From: Clostridiaceae bacterium
GTDB lineage: Bacteria > Bacillota > Clostridia > Lachnospirales > Lachnospiraceae
DNA: 44,698 nucleotides
Direction of reading: 5' to 3'
NCBI GenBank assembly: GCA_009911065.1
Contig: QXWR01000042.1
Coordinates: 1 to 44,698 of the forward strand
Shown: positions 31,225-41,005 of the stretch, in pieces
Position numbering within the stretch: position 1 is the stretch's first letter
Layout: each line of letters starts with the position of its first letter
Translations under genes and position numbers: made by a program
The notes under the pieces: model-generated
What the model was told of the DNA's origin: nothing
Databases searched by the model: none
What the model saw: the letters and a program-made list of their open reading frames with translations, nothing else

Positions 31225-32883
31225 TTATCGATGTTTCAGCTGAAACTTTCCAATCAGTCCTTTCAGGACCTGTGCCTGACCCGCCAACTGCTGACTGGCG
31301 GCAGCGCTTTCTTCTGAGGTGGCAGAATTGGATTGAATCACTGTCGATATCTGATCAATGCTTTCTTTAATATGCTGTATCGCAGTCTCCTGCGCAGCAG
31401 ACGCCTCTGAAATCATCTTAATCTGTTCGGATACAGTATCTGCCCCCTCCACTACAGACTGGAGAGAATCCTGTGTAAGCATTGTAAGCTTTGAACCATT
31501 CTGTACCATTTGAAGCATTTTCTCAATCGGCTCTGTGGTATTCTTAGCCGCATCCGCACTTTTAGCAGCCAGATTGCGGACCTCATCTGCAACAACTGCA
31601 AATCCCTTTCCTGCGCTTCCTGCTCTGGCAGCTTCCACCGCTGCATTGAGAGCAAGAATATTCGTCTGAAATGCAATGTCCTCAATGGTCTTAATGATAT
31701 GCTGAATCTCATCGGAGAAAGAGCTGATCTGATTCATTGCATCCGTCATCTCCTGCATCTGAGTGTTGCAGCGGCTGATCTTACCTCCAACTGAATCCGT
31801 CTCTCTCGCTGTAATGGAAGCGCTCTTGGCATTTTCATTGATCTGTTCTGTAATCCGCTCAATCATCTGTGTCAGATTATCTACTTCTGAAGCCTGCTCA
31901 GTGGCTCCCTGAGCCAGATTCTGCGCTCCGTCAGCCACCTGGTTTGCTCCCGCATCCACCTGACTGGAGGCAGCATGAATCTGCTCCATCGTCTGGCTCA
32001 TCTGATCACTGATTATACCAATGGCTCTCTGAATCTCAACAAAATCTCCAATATATTCAATGTTGCTCTCACCGCTTAAATTTCCCCCGGCCATCTCATT
32101 CAAAATCCTGCTAATATCTGAAATATAAAGCTTCAGGTTCTTAACAGAAGTATTCAAGCTGTCTGCCAGCACTCCAATCTCATTCTGGCTTTTTATATCA
32201 ATCTGAAAACCAAGTTTCCCTTTTGACAAATGCTGACTGGACTCGGTAATAATTCCCAATGGTCTTACAATCTTACCTAATATATACAACACCAAAAGAA
32301 TGCTTGCCACCAGAGTCACAATAATTGTAACTGCTGAGATAATTTCCGTGTTAGATATGGCACGAAACAACTTTTCCTGGTTGTCTGCCACCTCACGGTC
32401 CGTAAGAACAGCCACATCTTCCAAATAACCAACCAGTTTAACAACATTTGCTTTTGTTGTATTCAGATACATTTCTCTAGCAGCCAGAGCATCTGTTTTA
32501 TTCAATTCTAAAACTGTATTTGCCGATTCATGAATTGCCTGATGAACCGGTTTCATCTGTTCCGCCACCTTTATCAATTCCTGATCCGTACTTTCTGCAA
32601 GATCTGCACCGTAAAGCCAGTTTCCCAGCACACAGGTTTTATAATCTGTGCTTCCTGTAAATTCTGTTCCCATAGCAACTGAAGAACATAAATTTTCCAC
32701 CCAGCCATAGTGAGCTTTCTCTGCGGACAATACTAAAGAATGAAGTTTGTTTGCCTCCTCCGTGGAACGAATATAACCTCTCACATTATTCATTCCACTA
32801 AATGTAATGATACCGCTCACAATCACAACAAAAAAGATTAAGGCAACACGCATCATTACTTCCTGTTTGATAGTATGTCTCAT
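31225..32883 (-). CDS. Methyl-accepting chemotaxis receptor with extracytoplasmic CZB-like domain
   Basis: A 552-residue chemoreceptor. TM1 is at about 10-30 and TM2 at about 182-206 ([20 protein letters not shown]). Between them lies a CZB-like zinc-binding module: [13 protein letters not shown] (about 51-63), [13 protein letters not shown] (about 80-92), then [13 protein letters not shown] (about 110-122), which gives the H-CxxGxW-H-xxxH pattern. HAMP (about 206-260) and the signal domain with [20 protein letters not shown] follow. CZB domains usually sit in the cytoplasm and sense zinc or hypochlorous acid; here the module is predicted outside. In the signalling tip the serine/threonine pattern differs slightly ([10 protein letters not shown]) from the neighbours. 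Start ATG 32883 with GAGGTGAAGAAGG. Confidence 0.92.
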   Translation of the reverse strand: MRHTIKQEVMMRVALIFFVVIVSGIITFSGMNNVRGYIRSTEEANKLHSLVLSAEKAHYGWVENLCSSVAMGTEFTGSTDYKTCVLGNWLYGADLAESTDQELIKVAEQMKPVHQAIHESANTVLELNKTDALAAREMYLNTTKANVVKLVGYLEDVAVLTDREVADNQEKLFRAISNTEIISAVTIIVTLVASILLVLYILGKIVRPLGIITESSQHLSKGKLGFQIDIKSQNEIGVLADSLNTSVKNLKLYISDISRILNEMAGGNLSGESNIEYIGDFVEIQRAIGIISDQMSQTMEQIHAASSQVDAGANQVADGAQNLAQGATEQASEVDNLTQMIERITEQINENAKSASITARETDSVGGKISRCNTQMQEMTDAMNQISSFSDEIQHIIKTIEDIAFQTNILALNAAVEAARAGSAGKGFAVVADEVRNLAAKSADAAKNTTEPIEKMLQMVQNGSKLTMLTQDSLQSVVEGADTVSEQIKMISEASAAQETAIQHIKESIDQISTVIQSNSATSEESAAASQQLAGQAQVLKGLIGKFQLKHR

Positions 32884-33017
32884 CCTTCTTCACCTCATAT
32901 CCTCGCATTAAAATTTAACTATACAAATCTTTTAACAGAGAAAACAGCATTAGTACTCAGAAAGCTTTAAGCAATCCGAGCACCAACGTTGTTTCCTAAT
33001 TTGATCATATATTCAAG

Positions 33018-34829
33018 TTAATACTTCTCACCGCTTCCGTAGGAAGTGGGAGTTGATGTGTAAGAGGACAAATCTACATAATCGGAATCATCCGGAGCCT
33101 CATAATGCGGCATCTCCACTGGAGACGGGGATGGGGATGACGATTGTCCTTCTAAGCGGAATTTTCTAACAAGTTCCTTCATAATCTGTGCCTGACCAGA
33201 CAACTCTTCACTGGCTGCTGCGCTTTCCTCAGCTGTAGCTGAGTTGGTCTGCACTACGCTGGAAATCTGATCGATACCAATCGTAATCTGCGTGATTGCT
33301 TCTGCCTGCTCATGAGAAGCTTTTGCAATCGATTCCATCATACTGGTCGCATCCTGGATTCCGGTCATAACCTCTTCTAAGGATTTTGCCGTATCATCTG
33401 CAATTCGTTTTCCGTTCTCTACTGCATGAAGAGAATTTTCAATCAGAACAGCTGTGTTCTTTGATGCCTCTGCCGACTTACTGGCAAGATTGCGGACCTC
33501 ATCTGCCACCACAGCAAATCCTTTTCCTGCTGCTCCTGCCCGTGCTGCTTCCACTGCCGCATTCAAAGCAAGAATATTGGTCTGGAACGCAATGTCTTCA
33601 ATGGTTTTAATAATCTTTCCGATCTCACCGGAAGCCGCGTTGATATCAGACATGGCACTTAGCATATCCTGCATTCTGCGGTTGCTCTCTCCAGCTACAT
33701 TCCCAACTATAACCGCTTTATTTCCAGCTTCCTGAGCACTTTGAGCGTTCTTGTTAATATGTCCCGAAATTTCATTAATGGATGCCGCAAGCTCCTCCAC
33801 GGAAGAAGCCTGCTCCGTGGCGCCCTGGGAGAGAGCCTGTGCTCCGGAGGACACCTGATCCGAACCGGAAGACACCTGATCTGCCGAGTGATTCAATGTA
33901 GTAAGAGTCCCATTGAAATTCTCTTTGATCAATTTCATTGCCATGTAAATCTTGTGATAATCTCCCACGTACTTCTCTGGGGTGGAGGAGTGAACTGTAA
34001 AGTCGCCGTTTCCCATAGCGCTCAATATCATTTCGATATCTTTGATAATTGACCCGACTCCTCTGGTTACGTCCCGCATGGCATGAGCCATCAAACCAAA
34101 CTCATCCTCTGACCGATAATCCACTTCCTCTGAAAGATTACCTTTCACCATCTCGTTCATAACGCGCTCAATTTTCTTCACCGGAGTCAAAATACTCTTT
34201 GTCAGGGTAAGGGCAATCACCAATGTAAGACAAAAGCTGATGACGGCAATGGCTAAGCTAAGAAAGATCAAACCATTCTCCATCTTCATTGCGGTCTCAT
34301 AGCTGTCCTGACACTCTGCTTCCATCTGGTCAAATGCCTTCTGAAGAGCTTCCACATACCTTTCCACCAAGGGATTATACTCCTTCAGCACCATCTCCTG
34401 AGCCAGCCGGTTTCCTTCCTCGGTCCCCATACGGGAATACTCAATTACCTGAAGACGAATATGAGAATTATTCTTCATCAGGGATTCAAATTCTTTCAGA
34501 TGGGTAGTGTCTCCCTCGTACAGGCTGTAGGTCTGCTGCAGATATGTCTGAATGTTATTGATATGCTGTTCTGCCGTGGAAACCCTTTGCTCAGATTCTG
34601 TCTCATCTGTTGTAATCACACTCAAAAGCAACTCTTTAATGGTCCTTTGCAGACTGATACGAATCTCAAAAATGTTGCATAGTGCTTGGTAATCCTTCTC
34701 GTAAAACCTCTGATAACTTGCCTTTGACTTGGTCATTCCTACAGTGGATATCACCACAACGGTCAGCAGCAATACCAGAATAGAGCCAAATGACACTAGA
34801 AACTTCTTTCCGACCTTTAAATTCTTCAT
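33018..34829 (-). CDS. Methyl-accepting chemotaxis receptor with long C-terminal tail
   Basis: A 603-residue chemoreceptor. TM1 at about 11-32 ([20 protein letters not shown]), external 4HB-type sensor, TM2 at about 187-210 ([20 protein letters not shown]), HAMP (about 211-265), and the signalling domain with [20 protein letters not shown] and [20 protein letters not shown]. After the coiled coil it adds about 45 residues of Ser/Pro/acidic linker ending [15 protein letters not shown]. Such flexible tails can tether CheR/CheB, but the E. coli NWETF-type pentapeptide is absent. Divergent from cheA across a 215-base gap. Start ATG 34829 with AAGGAGGAGC. Confidence 0.93.
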   Translation of the reverse strand: MKNLKVGKKFLVSFGSILVLLLTVVVISTVGMTKSKASYQRFYEKDYQALCNIFEIRISLQRTIKELLLSVITTDETESEQRVSTAEQHINNIQTYLQQTYSLYEGDTTHLKEFESLMKNNSHIRLQVIEYSRMGTEEGNRLAQEMVLKEYNPLVERYVEALQKAFDQMEAECQDSYETAMKMENGLIFLSLAIAVISFCLTLVIALTLTKSILTPVKKIERVMNEMVKGNLSEEVDYRSEDEFGLMAHAMRDVTRGVGSIIKDIEMILSAMGNGDFTVHSSTPEKYVGDYHKIYMAMKLIKENFNGTLTTLNHSADQVSSGSDQVSSGAQALSQGATEQASSVEELAASINEISGHINKNAQSAQEAGNKAVIVGNVAGESNRRMQDMLSAMSDINAASGEIGKIIKTIEDIAFQTNILALNAAVEAARAGAAGKGFAVVADEVRNLASKSAEASKNTAVLIENSLHAVENGKRIADDTAKSLEEVMTGIQDATSMMESIAKASHEQAEAITQITIGIDQISSVVQTNSATAEESAAASEELSGQAQIMKELVRKFRLEGQSSSPSPSPVEMPHYEAPDDSDYVDLSSYTSTPTSYGSGEKY

Positions 34830-34976
34830 TCGTTGCTCCTCCTTGTTGAGCCTTTATGTTTCTCGGTCGTTCGTTCAACACAGAACGATATACCCTGTTA
34901 TATTATTTCGGCATATTTTTGCAATTCATAATACATAAAACAAAAAAATATTTTTACTTATTTTTTTTTCTTTTCC

Positions 34977-34984
34977 GCCGATAT
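34977..34984 (+). promoter_or_regulatory. Possible sigma-28 (SigD) -10 element before cheA
   Basis: GCCGATAT matches the flagellar sigma -10 consensus GCCGATAA at seven of eight bases and lies about 60 bases before the cheA ATG. No clear TAAA is seen at the expected distance upstream, so the assignment is tentative. Confidence 0.35.
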
Positions 34985-35044
34985 ATGACTTAGTATGTTG
35001 TGTTTTATTTTCATGCAAATCAATAAGATAGGTGGTGTAATAGA

Positions 35045-37204
35045 ATGGATAACGGTATGGAAAGTATGCTTGACACATATCTTTTTGAAACGAATTCCCT
35101 TTTGGACAACCTGGACGAGATGCTTGTGAAAGATGAGAAACTTGGTGATTTCTCACCAGACGATGTCAATGAAATCTTTCGCATCATGCATACAATCAAA
35201 GGTTCTTCTGCCATGATGGAATTTGGTTCCCTCTCAAGCATTGCGCATCATATAGAAGATTTATTCTTCTATATCCGTGACAAGGGAATCGACTCCCTCA
35301 GTTCTCAGCACAAGAAAGAGCTTTTTAACCTGATGTTCCGTTCCGAAGATTGTCTTCGCGGACAGGTGGAAAAAGTGGAGAATGGCGAACCGCTGGACAC
35401 GGATATGGATACCTTCGCCTCCGAGATTAACGACTTTTTGAAAAAGATCAGCAGTGGATTTGATGATGATCCGGCTGGGAAAGCGGAAGCAAAAGATACT
35501 GCTCCTGCTAATGCAGGAAGCGCTGCTGCTCCCTCCCCCTCAACTGAGAAGCCCCTTGCGGCAGAACATCTCCCTGCTGACAGCAATGCCGTTTGCTTCC
35601 TTCATGTATTTTTAGATGAAGGAATCGGAATGGAGAATTTAAGGGCATATATGATCATTAATGCCTTAAAAGAATGCGAACTGGATTTCCGCTATTATCC
35701 GGAAAATATGGAATCCAATCCAGATACCTGCGCCACGATTATAGAAGACGGCTTTTATCTTGCATTTGAATCGGAAGAAATGGCTGCAAAGGCAGAGACC
35801 AATCTTTGTACTCAGAACCACATTCGTTCCTATCAGCTGGTATCTCTTTCCGACTTGACGCAGGAGTCTGCCCCGGCAGACCCCGCTTCTTCCGGACCGG
35901 TTCCCGCAGCCCCAACGGACAATACCGTTCCCCAGCAGGCGGAAGCCCCCAAGAAACCCCAGCCTCCGGCTCCTCCCAAGCAGCCTCCGGTCCAGAATGC
36001 GCCGGTAAAGCAGAATTTAATCAGCGTCAATTTGACTAAACTGGACAGTCTGATGAATATTGTGGGAGAGATTGTTATTACCGAATCTATGGTTACTTCT
36101 TCACCAGAGCTTGGTCAGTTAAGCAGAGATGCCTATGATAACTTTATGAAATCTGCCCGTCAGCTGCGGAAGCTTACGGACGATTTGCAGGATATTTCCA
36201 TGTCTCTTCGGATGGTTCCCATTTCCGGCGTGTTCCAGAAGATGAACCGAATCGTCCGGGATATGAAGCAGAAACTTGGCAAAGATGTGCGTCTTACCCT
36301 GATTGGGGAAGATACCGAGGTGGATAAGACCATTGTAGACAGCATTCAGGACCCCATTATGCACATGGTCCGCAATGCCATGGACCATGGTATTGAGGAG
36401 ACTTCCGATGAACGTGTCAAAGCTGGCAAAAGTCCTCAGGGAGAGATCATTCTGTCTGCCTCCCATACCAGCAGCGAAGTGGTAATTTCCATCGCAGACG
36501 ACGGTATGGGCATGAATCCGGATAAGCTTCTGGCCAAAGCCAAGGAGCGGGGCATTCTTACAAAACCGGAAAGCGAATATACCCGCAAGGAAGCCTTAGG
36601 ACTGGTTATGCTTCCGGGCTTTTCCACCAACCAGACCGTTACCGAATTTTCCGGCCGTGGCGTTGGCATGGATGTGGTAAAGAAGAATGTGGAATCCGTG
36701 GGCGGAGTTGTTTCCCTCACCAGTGAAGAGGGCAAGGGAACCACATTCCTGATGAAGATTCCTCTGACTCTTGCTATTATGGACGGCATGAAAGTGACGG
36801 TGGGTTCTTCCATCTTCACCATTGCCATTGCCAATATTCGTCAGTCCTTTAAGATTCTCTCCGATGAGATTATCCGCGACGAAAACGGAAGCGAGATGGT
36901 GGAACGTTTGGGAAGTTTCTACCCGATTTTGCGGCTCCATGAATTTTATGGAATCCCCACAGAAGTTACACGCCTGGAAGATGGTATTCTTATGTGGGTG
37001 GAATCCAGCGACCGCTCCTTCTGTCTCTTTGTAGACGACTTAATCGGTGAACAGCAGGTTGTGGTAAAACCGCTTCCCGCTTTCCTGCATTCTTTTGAAC
37101 TGAAAAATTCTGGCATTTCCGGCTGTACGATTTTAGGCGACGGAAATATCAGCATCATTCTGGATATCCAGAGTCTCCATGCTGCGGCCATGGAAAATGT
37201 ATAG
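35045..37204 (+). CDS. cheA: Chemotaxis sensor kinase CheA
   Basis: A 719-residue histidine kinase of the chemotaxis core. P1 phosphotransfer domain with IMHTIKGSSAMMEF (phospho-His49), a P2 region (about 180-275) for response-regulator docking, a proline-rich linker (PKKPQPPAPPKQPPVQNAP), P3 dimerisation from about 330, P4 ATPase with VRNAMDHGIEE (about 441), ADDGMGMN and GRGVGMDVVKKN, and P5 CheW-like from about 590. All catalytic boxes are present. It receives signals from the three receptors on the opposite strand and phosphorylates CheY/CheB. It leads the cheA-cheW-cheR-cheB operon. ATG 35045 follows AGGTGG. Confidence 0.97.
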   Translation: MDNGMESMLDTYLFETNSLLDNLDEMLVKDEKLGDFSPDDVNEIFRIMHTIKGSSAMMEFGSLSSIAHHIEDLFFYIRDKGIDSLSSQHKKELFNLMFRSEDCLRGQVEKVENGEPLDTDMDTFASEINDFLKKISSGFDDDPAGKAEAKDTAPANAGSAAAPSPSTEKPLAAEHLPADSNAVCFLHVFLDEGIGMENLRAYMIINALKECELDFRYYPENMESNPDTCATIIEDGFYLAFESEEMAAKAETNLCTQNHIRSYQLVSLSDLTQESAPADPASSGPVPAAPTDNTVPQQAEAPKKPQPPAPPKQPPVQNAPVKQNLISVNLTKLDSLMNIVGEIVITESMVTSSPELGQLSRDAYDNFMKSARQLRKLTDDLQDISMSLRMVPISGVFQKMNRIVRDMKQKLGKDVRLTLIGEDTEVDKTIVDSIQDPIMHMVRNAMDHGIEETSDERVKAGKSPQGEIILSASHTSSEVVISIADDGMGMNPDKLLAKAKERGILTKPESEYTRKEALGLVMLPGFSTNQTVTEFSGRGVGMDVVKKNVESVGGVVSLTSEEGKGTTFLMKIPLTLAIMDGMKVTVGSSIFTIAIANIRQSFKILSDEIIRDENGSEMVERLGSFYPILRLHEFYGIPTEVTRLEDGILMWVESSDRSFCLFVDDLIGEQQVVVKPLPAFLHSFELKNSGISGCTILGDGNISIILDIQSLHAAAMENV

Positions 37205-37219
37205 AAGGGAGGAACTGAC

Positions 37220-37699
37220 ATGTCTGAGCAAATGAATGACCAGGAGGTTTTAACTGTATCCAATGCGGATGAAAATTCCGCCATAGAACGCTGCCTCACC
37301 TTCGAATCCGGTGATCTTATCCTGTATATTAGTACCAAGCATGTGATTGAGATCATTAACAACCACTCCATCACTACCCTGCCTCTGGTGCCTCCCTACA
37401 TTAAAGGCATCATCAACTTGCGGGGCCAGATTCTTCCGGTAGTGGATTTGCAGCAGCGGATGGGAAAGGAAGACTCTGATTATACAAGCAAAACCTGCAT
37501 TATCGTATTGGAGATTGACTCAATCTCCTTGGGGATTATTGTAGACTCTGTGCGTCAGGTAGTTGACATCAACTTAAAGCATGTACGCCCAATCCCCATC
37601 AAACGTCAGCAGAAACTGCTTGACGGAATGGTAATTATGGAAGATGGAAGCGTCTTCATGTCCGTTGACTGTCAGGCGCTGTCCAGCACCGAAGATTAA
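37220..37699 (+). CDS. cheW: Chemotaxis coupling protein CheW
   Basis: A 159-residue CheW that bridges receptors and CheA. Recognisable segments: LTFESGDLILYISTKHVIEI, the conserved LPLVPPYIKGIINLRGQILP (the NLRG signature), VVDLQQRMG and LGIIVDSVRQVVDINLKHVR. Single CheW domain with no fused receiver, so it is not CheV. The ATG at 37220 follows AAGGGAGGAA, 15 bases after cheA. It ends just before a short GATTAA-repeat stretch leading to cheR. Confidence 0.96.
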   Translation: MSEQMNDQEVLTVSNADENSAIERCLTFESGDLILYISTKHVIEIINNHSITTLPLVPPYIKGIINLRGQILPVVDLQQRMGKEDSDYTSKTCIIVLEIDSISLGIIVDSVRQVVDINLKHVRPIPIKRQQKLLDGMVIMEDGSVFMSVDCQALSSTED

Positions 37700-37731
37700 G
37701 ATTAAGATTATGAAAATAGGAGTAATCTCTA

Positions 37732-38556
37732 ATGCTGACATTAACGGACAATGATTTTCAAAATCTTTATACCTATATAAAGAAAAATTATGGAATTGAT
37801 TTAAGCAAAAAAAAGCAGCTCATTGTCAGCCGTCTCTCCAATACTTTGACGGCTCAGGGCTACAAAGATTTTTCAGCCTACGTAAAAGATATTACATCTG
37901 GTCGTGACCCGGAAATGGTCACGGCCATGCTGAACAAACTTACAACCAATTATACCTACTTTCTTCGGGAAGAGGCGCATTTTGAATATTTGGAAAAAAC
38001 TGTGCTTCCACAGCTTGCAGCAAAACATGCCAGAGACAAAGTGCTCTCCATATGGAGCGCTGGCTGTTCCTCCGGTGAAGAGCCTTACACGATTTCCATC
38101 TATCTGAAAGAATTTTTCGGTGCGCAGGCTTCCCAGTGGGACACCCGGATTCTTGCTACTGATATTTCTCAGAAGATTTTAAATTCGGCCATTACTGCCT
38201 CCTACAATGAGGAGAGCATTGCCCCTCTTCCCGCTTCCTGGAAGCAGAAATATTTTGTAAAAGCAGGAGCCGGACAATATACTGTGGCCCCTGCTCTCAA
38301 GCAGAACGTAATATTTCGTCCCTTTAACCTGATGGAACCGATTAATTTTAAAAGAAAATTTGACCTGATTTTCTGCCGCAATGTGATGATCTATTTTGAT
38401 CAGGACACCAAAGATGCTCTTGTCCGACGCTTTTACAATGCAACCGTTCCAGGAGGTCATCTTTTTATCGGCCATTCGGAGGGACTTACCAAAGCAACTT
38501 GCCCTTACGAATATATCCAGCCTGCTATCTACCGAAAATCGGAGAACAAAAAGTAG
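37732..38556 (+). CDS. cheR: Chemotaxis methyltransferase CheR
   Basis: A 274-residue SAM-dependent methyltransferase that methylates glutamates in the receptors. The N-terminal helical domain (FQNLYTYIKKNYGIDLSKKK) precedes the SAM-binding core with WSAGCSSGEEPYTISIYL (about 107-124), ILATDISQKILNSA, and FDLIFCRNVMIYFDQ (about 208-222). Complete for the family, with no TPR extension. Start ATG 37732 with AGGAGT upstream. It works with CheB, encoded next, for adaptation. Confidence 0.96.
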   Translation: MLTLTDNDFQNLYTYIKKNYGIDLSKKKQLIVSRLSNTLTAQGYKDFSAYVKDITSGRDPEMVTAMLNKLTTNYTYFLREEAHFEYLEKTVLPQLAAKHARDKVLSIWSAGCSSGEEPYTISIYLKEFFGAQASQWDTRILATDISQKILNSAITASYNEESIAPLPASWKQKYFVKAGAGQYTVAPALKQNVIFRPFNLMEPINFKRKFDLIFCRNVMIYFDQDTKDALVRRFYNATVPGGHLFIGHSEGLTKATCPYEYIQPAIYRKSENKK

Positions 38557-38581
38557 GAGAAGCAAGAAAGAAGGTTAAACA

Positions 38582-39694
38582 ATGCAAAAAATCCGCCTGA
38601 TGATCGTGGATGATTCCATCCTATTTCGAAGCTGGATGGTACAAAATCTGGGAGCCGATCCCCGTTTTGAAGTGGTCGGTTATGCAGTCAATGCCTTAGA
38701 TGCAAAAAATAAACTGCCAAAACTGAAACCTGACATCATGACCCTGGACATTGAGATGCCCGGAATGACGGGTTTGGAATTTTTGCGGGAAATTCTTCCC
38801 ACACATCCCATTCCTGTTATTTTGGTGTCTTCTTTGAATGTGCGGGTATTTGACGCTTTGGCAGCAGGAGCCATTGATTTTGTACGGAAACCGGATATGA
38901 ACGCCGAAGGAGGAAAAGCCGCTTTCTTAAATACTCTGAAAGCAAAACTTGCCGCTGGCGCCAATGCTCATGTCCGACTTCCTGCTAATTTTTCAGGAAC
39001 GGGAACGTCAACTGTTTCGCGCAGTGGAACCGGGATATTGTCAGGAACCAAAAGTACCATTCCTGCCGCCTCCTCTGCTGTTGAATCCTCTTCCCGTTTT
39101 CATTCTCCTGCATCTTTTGGAAATGTGGATTTAATTGCGATTGGAGCTTCCACTGGTGGAACGGAAGCTATTTTGGAAGTGGTTCGTCAATTTCCTGCCC
39201 GAATGCCGGGAATCGTAATCACTCAGCATATGCCGCCTGGCTTTACTTCCATGTATGCAGAACGTCTGAATCGGATTTGCAATTTGAATGTAAAGGAAGC
39301 TGCTCATGGAGATAAGGTTCAGCCCGGATTGATTCTTCTCGCACCAGGAGGTCTGCAGATGCGGGTAGTTAAGATGGGAAGCGGTTATTCCGTAAGCTGT
39401 ACCAATGAAGCAAAAGTCAGCGGTCACAGACCTTCCGTTGATGTATTGTTTGATTCTGTTGCCGCCAATGTGCGTAGTCGTGCCATTGGCATTATCCTCA
39501 CTGGTATGGGAGCTGACGGCGCTGCCGGTTTGTTGCGGATGAAAAAAGCCGGAGCTTATACCATTGGACAAAATCGGGAAACCTGTGTAGTGTATGGTAT
39601 GCCTATGGAAGCTTATAAGGCCGGAGCTGTCTGCACTCAGTCTGCTTTAAGCTCCATCCCACAAGTTGTTATGGCACAACTTGCCAAATCCTAA
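38582..39694 (+). CDS. cheB: Chemotaxis methylesterase/response regulator CheB
   Basis: A 370-residue two-domain protein. The receiver has the phosphoacceptor Asp56 in TLDIEMPGMTG with acidic pocket DD (10-11) and Lys in VRKPD. A Ser/Thr-rich linker of about 45 residues follows. The methylesterase domain carries the catalytic Ser in GASTGGTEA (about 188), His in TQHMPPGFTSMYAERL and Asp in TGMGADGAAGL (about 310). It removes receptor methyl groups or deamidates glutamines. Fourth gene of the che operon; ATG 38582 with AGAAGG upstream. Confidence 0.97.
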   Translation: MQKIRLMIVDDSILFRSWMVQNLGADPRFEVVGYAVNALDAKNKLPKLKPDIMTLDIEMPGMTGLEFLREILPTHPIPVILVSSLNVRVFDALAAGAIDFVRKPDMNAEGGKAAFLNTLKAKLAAGANAHVRLPANFSGTGTSTVSRSGTGILSGTKSTIPAASSAVESSSRFHSPASFGNVDLIAIGASTGGTEAILEVVRQFPARMPGIVITQHMPPGFTSMYAERLNRICNLNVKEAAHGDKVQPGLILLAPGGLQMRVVKMGSGYSVSCTNEAKVSGHRPSVDVLFDSVAANVRSRAIGIILTGMGADGAAGLLRMKKAGAYTIGQNRETCVVYGMPMEAYKAGAVCTQSALSSIPQVVMAQLAKS

Positions 39695-39703
39695 GTAACA
39701 ATT

Positions 39704-40966
39704 ATGCAAAATCAATCTCATGTAAAACAACCACCCTATGAAAAGCAATCGTCCTATGTAAGACAGCCATCACATGGAAAGCAATCCTCCTATACCAAGC
39801 AACCGCTATATGGAAAGCAATCCTCCTATATAAAACAACCGTCTCAAGGAAAACAGCTGTCGCATACAAAGCAGCCGTCTCAAGGAAAACAGCTGCCACA
39901 TACAAAGCAGCCGTCTCAAGGAAAACAGCTGTCACATACAAAGCAGCCGTCTCAAAGAAAACAGTTGTCACATACAAAACAACCGTCACATACAAAACAA
40001 TCATCAGGAGGAGGACGCACGAATGTCCGAGCCGCTGCTCATCCAAGCAGCGGTCTTCCTCCTGTATCTGCCGCAAAATACCATAAAAAGGGATTCACAG
40101 AGCGGCTTGTGATCGGAGGTATTGCCACTACCACAGTAGCCATGGCCACCAGCCTGTTTGTCTACTTCCGTCCTTTTACGTTGGAAGATATTGCAAATAC
40201 GGCACAAGGGGCCTATTCTTATGTAAAAGAATATATAGAAGACGTCCAGGGACAAAAAAAGCAACGTGAGGCACAACGACTGGCAGAAGAAAAGGCATCC
40301 CAGGAAGCAGAGATTGCCGCCGAAACCGTTCCTCATATCGAACGTTCTAACAATTTAGGAACTGCTGATTTTGATGCAGAACCCATATTTCTTCCACAAG
40401 AAGATTCCATCTACACGTTTATGTTGGATACCTCTATAGGTCCTATGCTGTATTACTGTCAAGGGGATATCCGATGGAAAAATTATCTTTATGGTGGGAT
40501 TGATCCAATCAGCCGCTATGGCTGTGGACCTACTTGTGTAGCCATGGTAATCAACAGCTTCTCTTCTACCAGCGTCACGCCCATAGAGATGGCAGACTGG
40601 GCGGCAGCCAACGGAGAATTTGCCAAACATGGAGGGTCCTATCACAGCCTGATTCCCAACAGTCTTGCCGCCTTTGGGTTAAAGGTCGAAAGCGTTTCTG
40701 ACCGCTCTGCGGAAAATGCTGCTGAACTTTTACGCACCGGCCACATTCTCGTGGCTCTAATGGGCAAAGGCAGCCTGACGCAGAATGGCCATTTTATTAT
40801 CATAGCCCAGCTATGTTCCAATGGGAATGTCTATATTGCAGACCCTGCCAATTATGAAAATTGTACGAAAGAATGGAATTTACAGCAGTTAATGGATGAG
40901 TTGAAACGCGTTTACGATGCAGGAGCGCCTTTATGGGCTGTATCTCTGCCAGAGAATCCTACTTAA
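39704..40966 (+). CDS. Membrane-anchored C39-like cysteine peptidase with Lys/Gln repeat tail
   Basis: A 420-residue protein. Residues 1-105 are a low-complexity cytoplasmic tail built of KQPSQGKQLSHT-type units; the clearest four are 36-base DNA repeats (39838-39981). One hydrophobic helix follows at about 135-152 (LVIGGIATTTVAMATSLFVYF). After a charged coiled linker, the C-terminal domain (about 245-415) matches the Peptidase_C39_2 fold: catalytic Cys in SRYGCGPTCVAMVIN, His in NGHFIIIAQ, Asp in VYIADPANYENC. It would act outside the membrane, on cell wall or secreted protein. It starts 9 bases after cheB but with a weak ribosome site, and ends in a terminator, so it is the last gene of the che operon. 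Function unknown. Confidence 0.85.
   Translation: MQNQSHVKQPPYEKQSSYVRQPSHGKQSSYTKQPLYGKQSSYIKQPSQGKQLSHTKQPSQGKQLPHTKQPSQGKQLSHTKQPSQRKQLSHTKQPSHTKQSSGGGRTNVRAAAHPSSGLPPVSAAKYHKKGFTERLVIGGIATTTVAMATSLFVYFRPFTLEDIANTAQGAYSYVKEYIEDVQGQKKQREAQRLAEEKASQEAEIAAETVPHIERSNNLGTADFDAEPIFLPQEDSIYTFMLDTSIGPMLYYCQGDIRWKNYLYGGIDPISRYGCGPTCVAMVINSFSSTSVTPIEMADWAAANGEFAKHGGSYHSLIPNSLAAFGLKVESVSDRSAENAAELLRTGHILVALMGKGSLTQNGHFIIIAQLCSNGNVYIADPANYENCTKEWNLQQLMDELKRVYDAGAPLWAVSLPENPT
39838..39981 (+). repeat. 36-bp tandem coding repeats
   Basis: Four successive units starting CCGTCTCAAGGAAAACAGCT at about 36-base intervals encode the KQPSQGKQLSHT unit; a degenerate half set precedes them from 39720 (KQSSYTKQPLYGKQSSYIKQ). 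The unit is a multiple of three, so copy changes keep frame. Confidence 0.8.
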
Positions 40967-41000
40967 AAAGGAACCATTCTGTTTAGAAGGTTCCTTTTTT
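40965..41000 (+). terminator. Terminator of the che operon
   Basis: AAAAAGGAACC (40965-40975) pairs with GGTTCCTTTTT (40989-40999), right after the TAA of the C39 gene. The flanking A and T runs make it suitable also for the convergent glycosyltransferase gene. Confidence 0.85.
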
Positions 41001-41005
41001 ATCAC

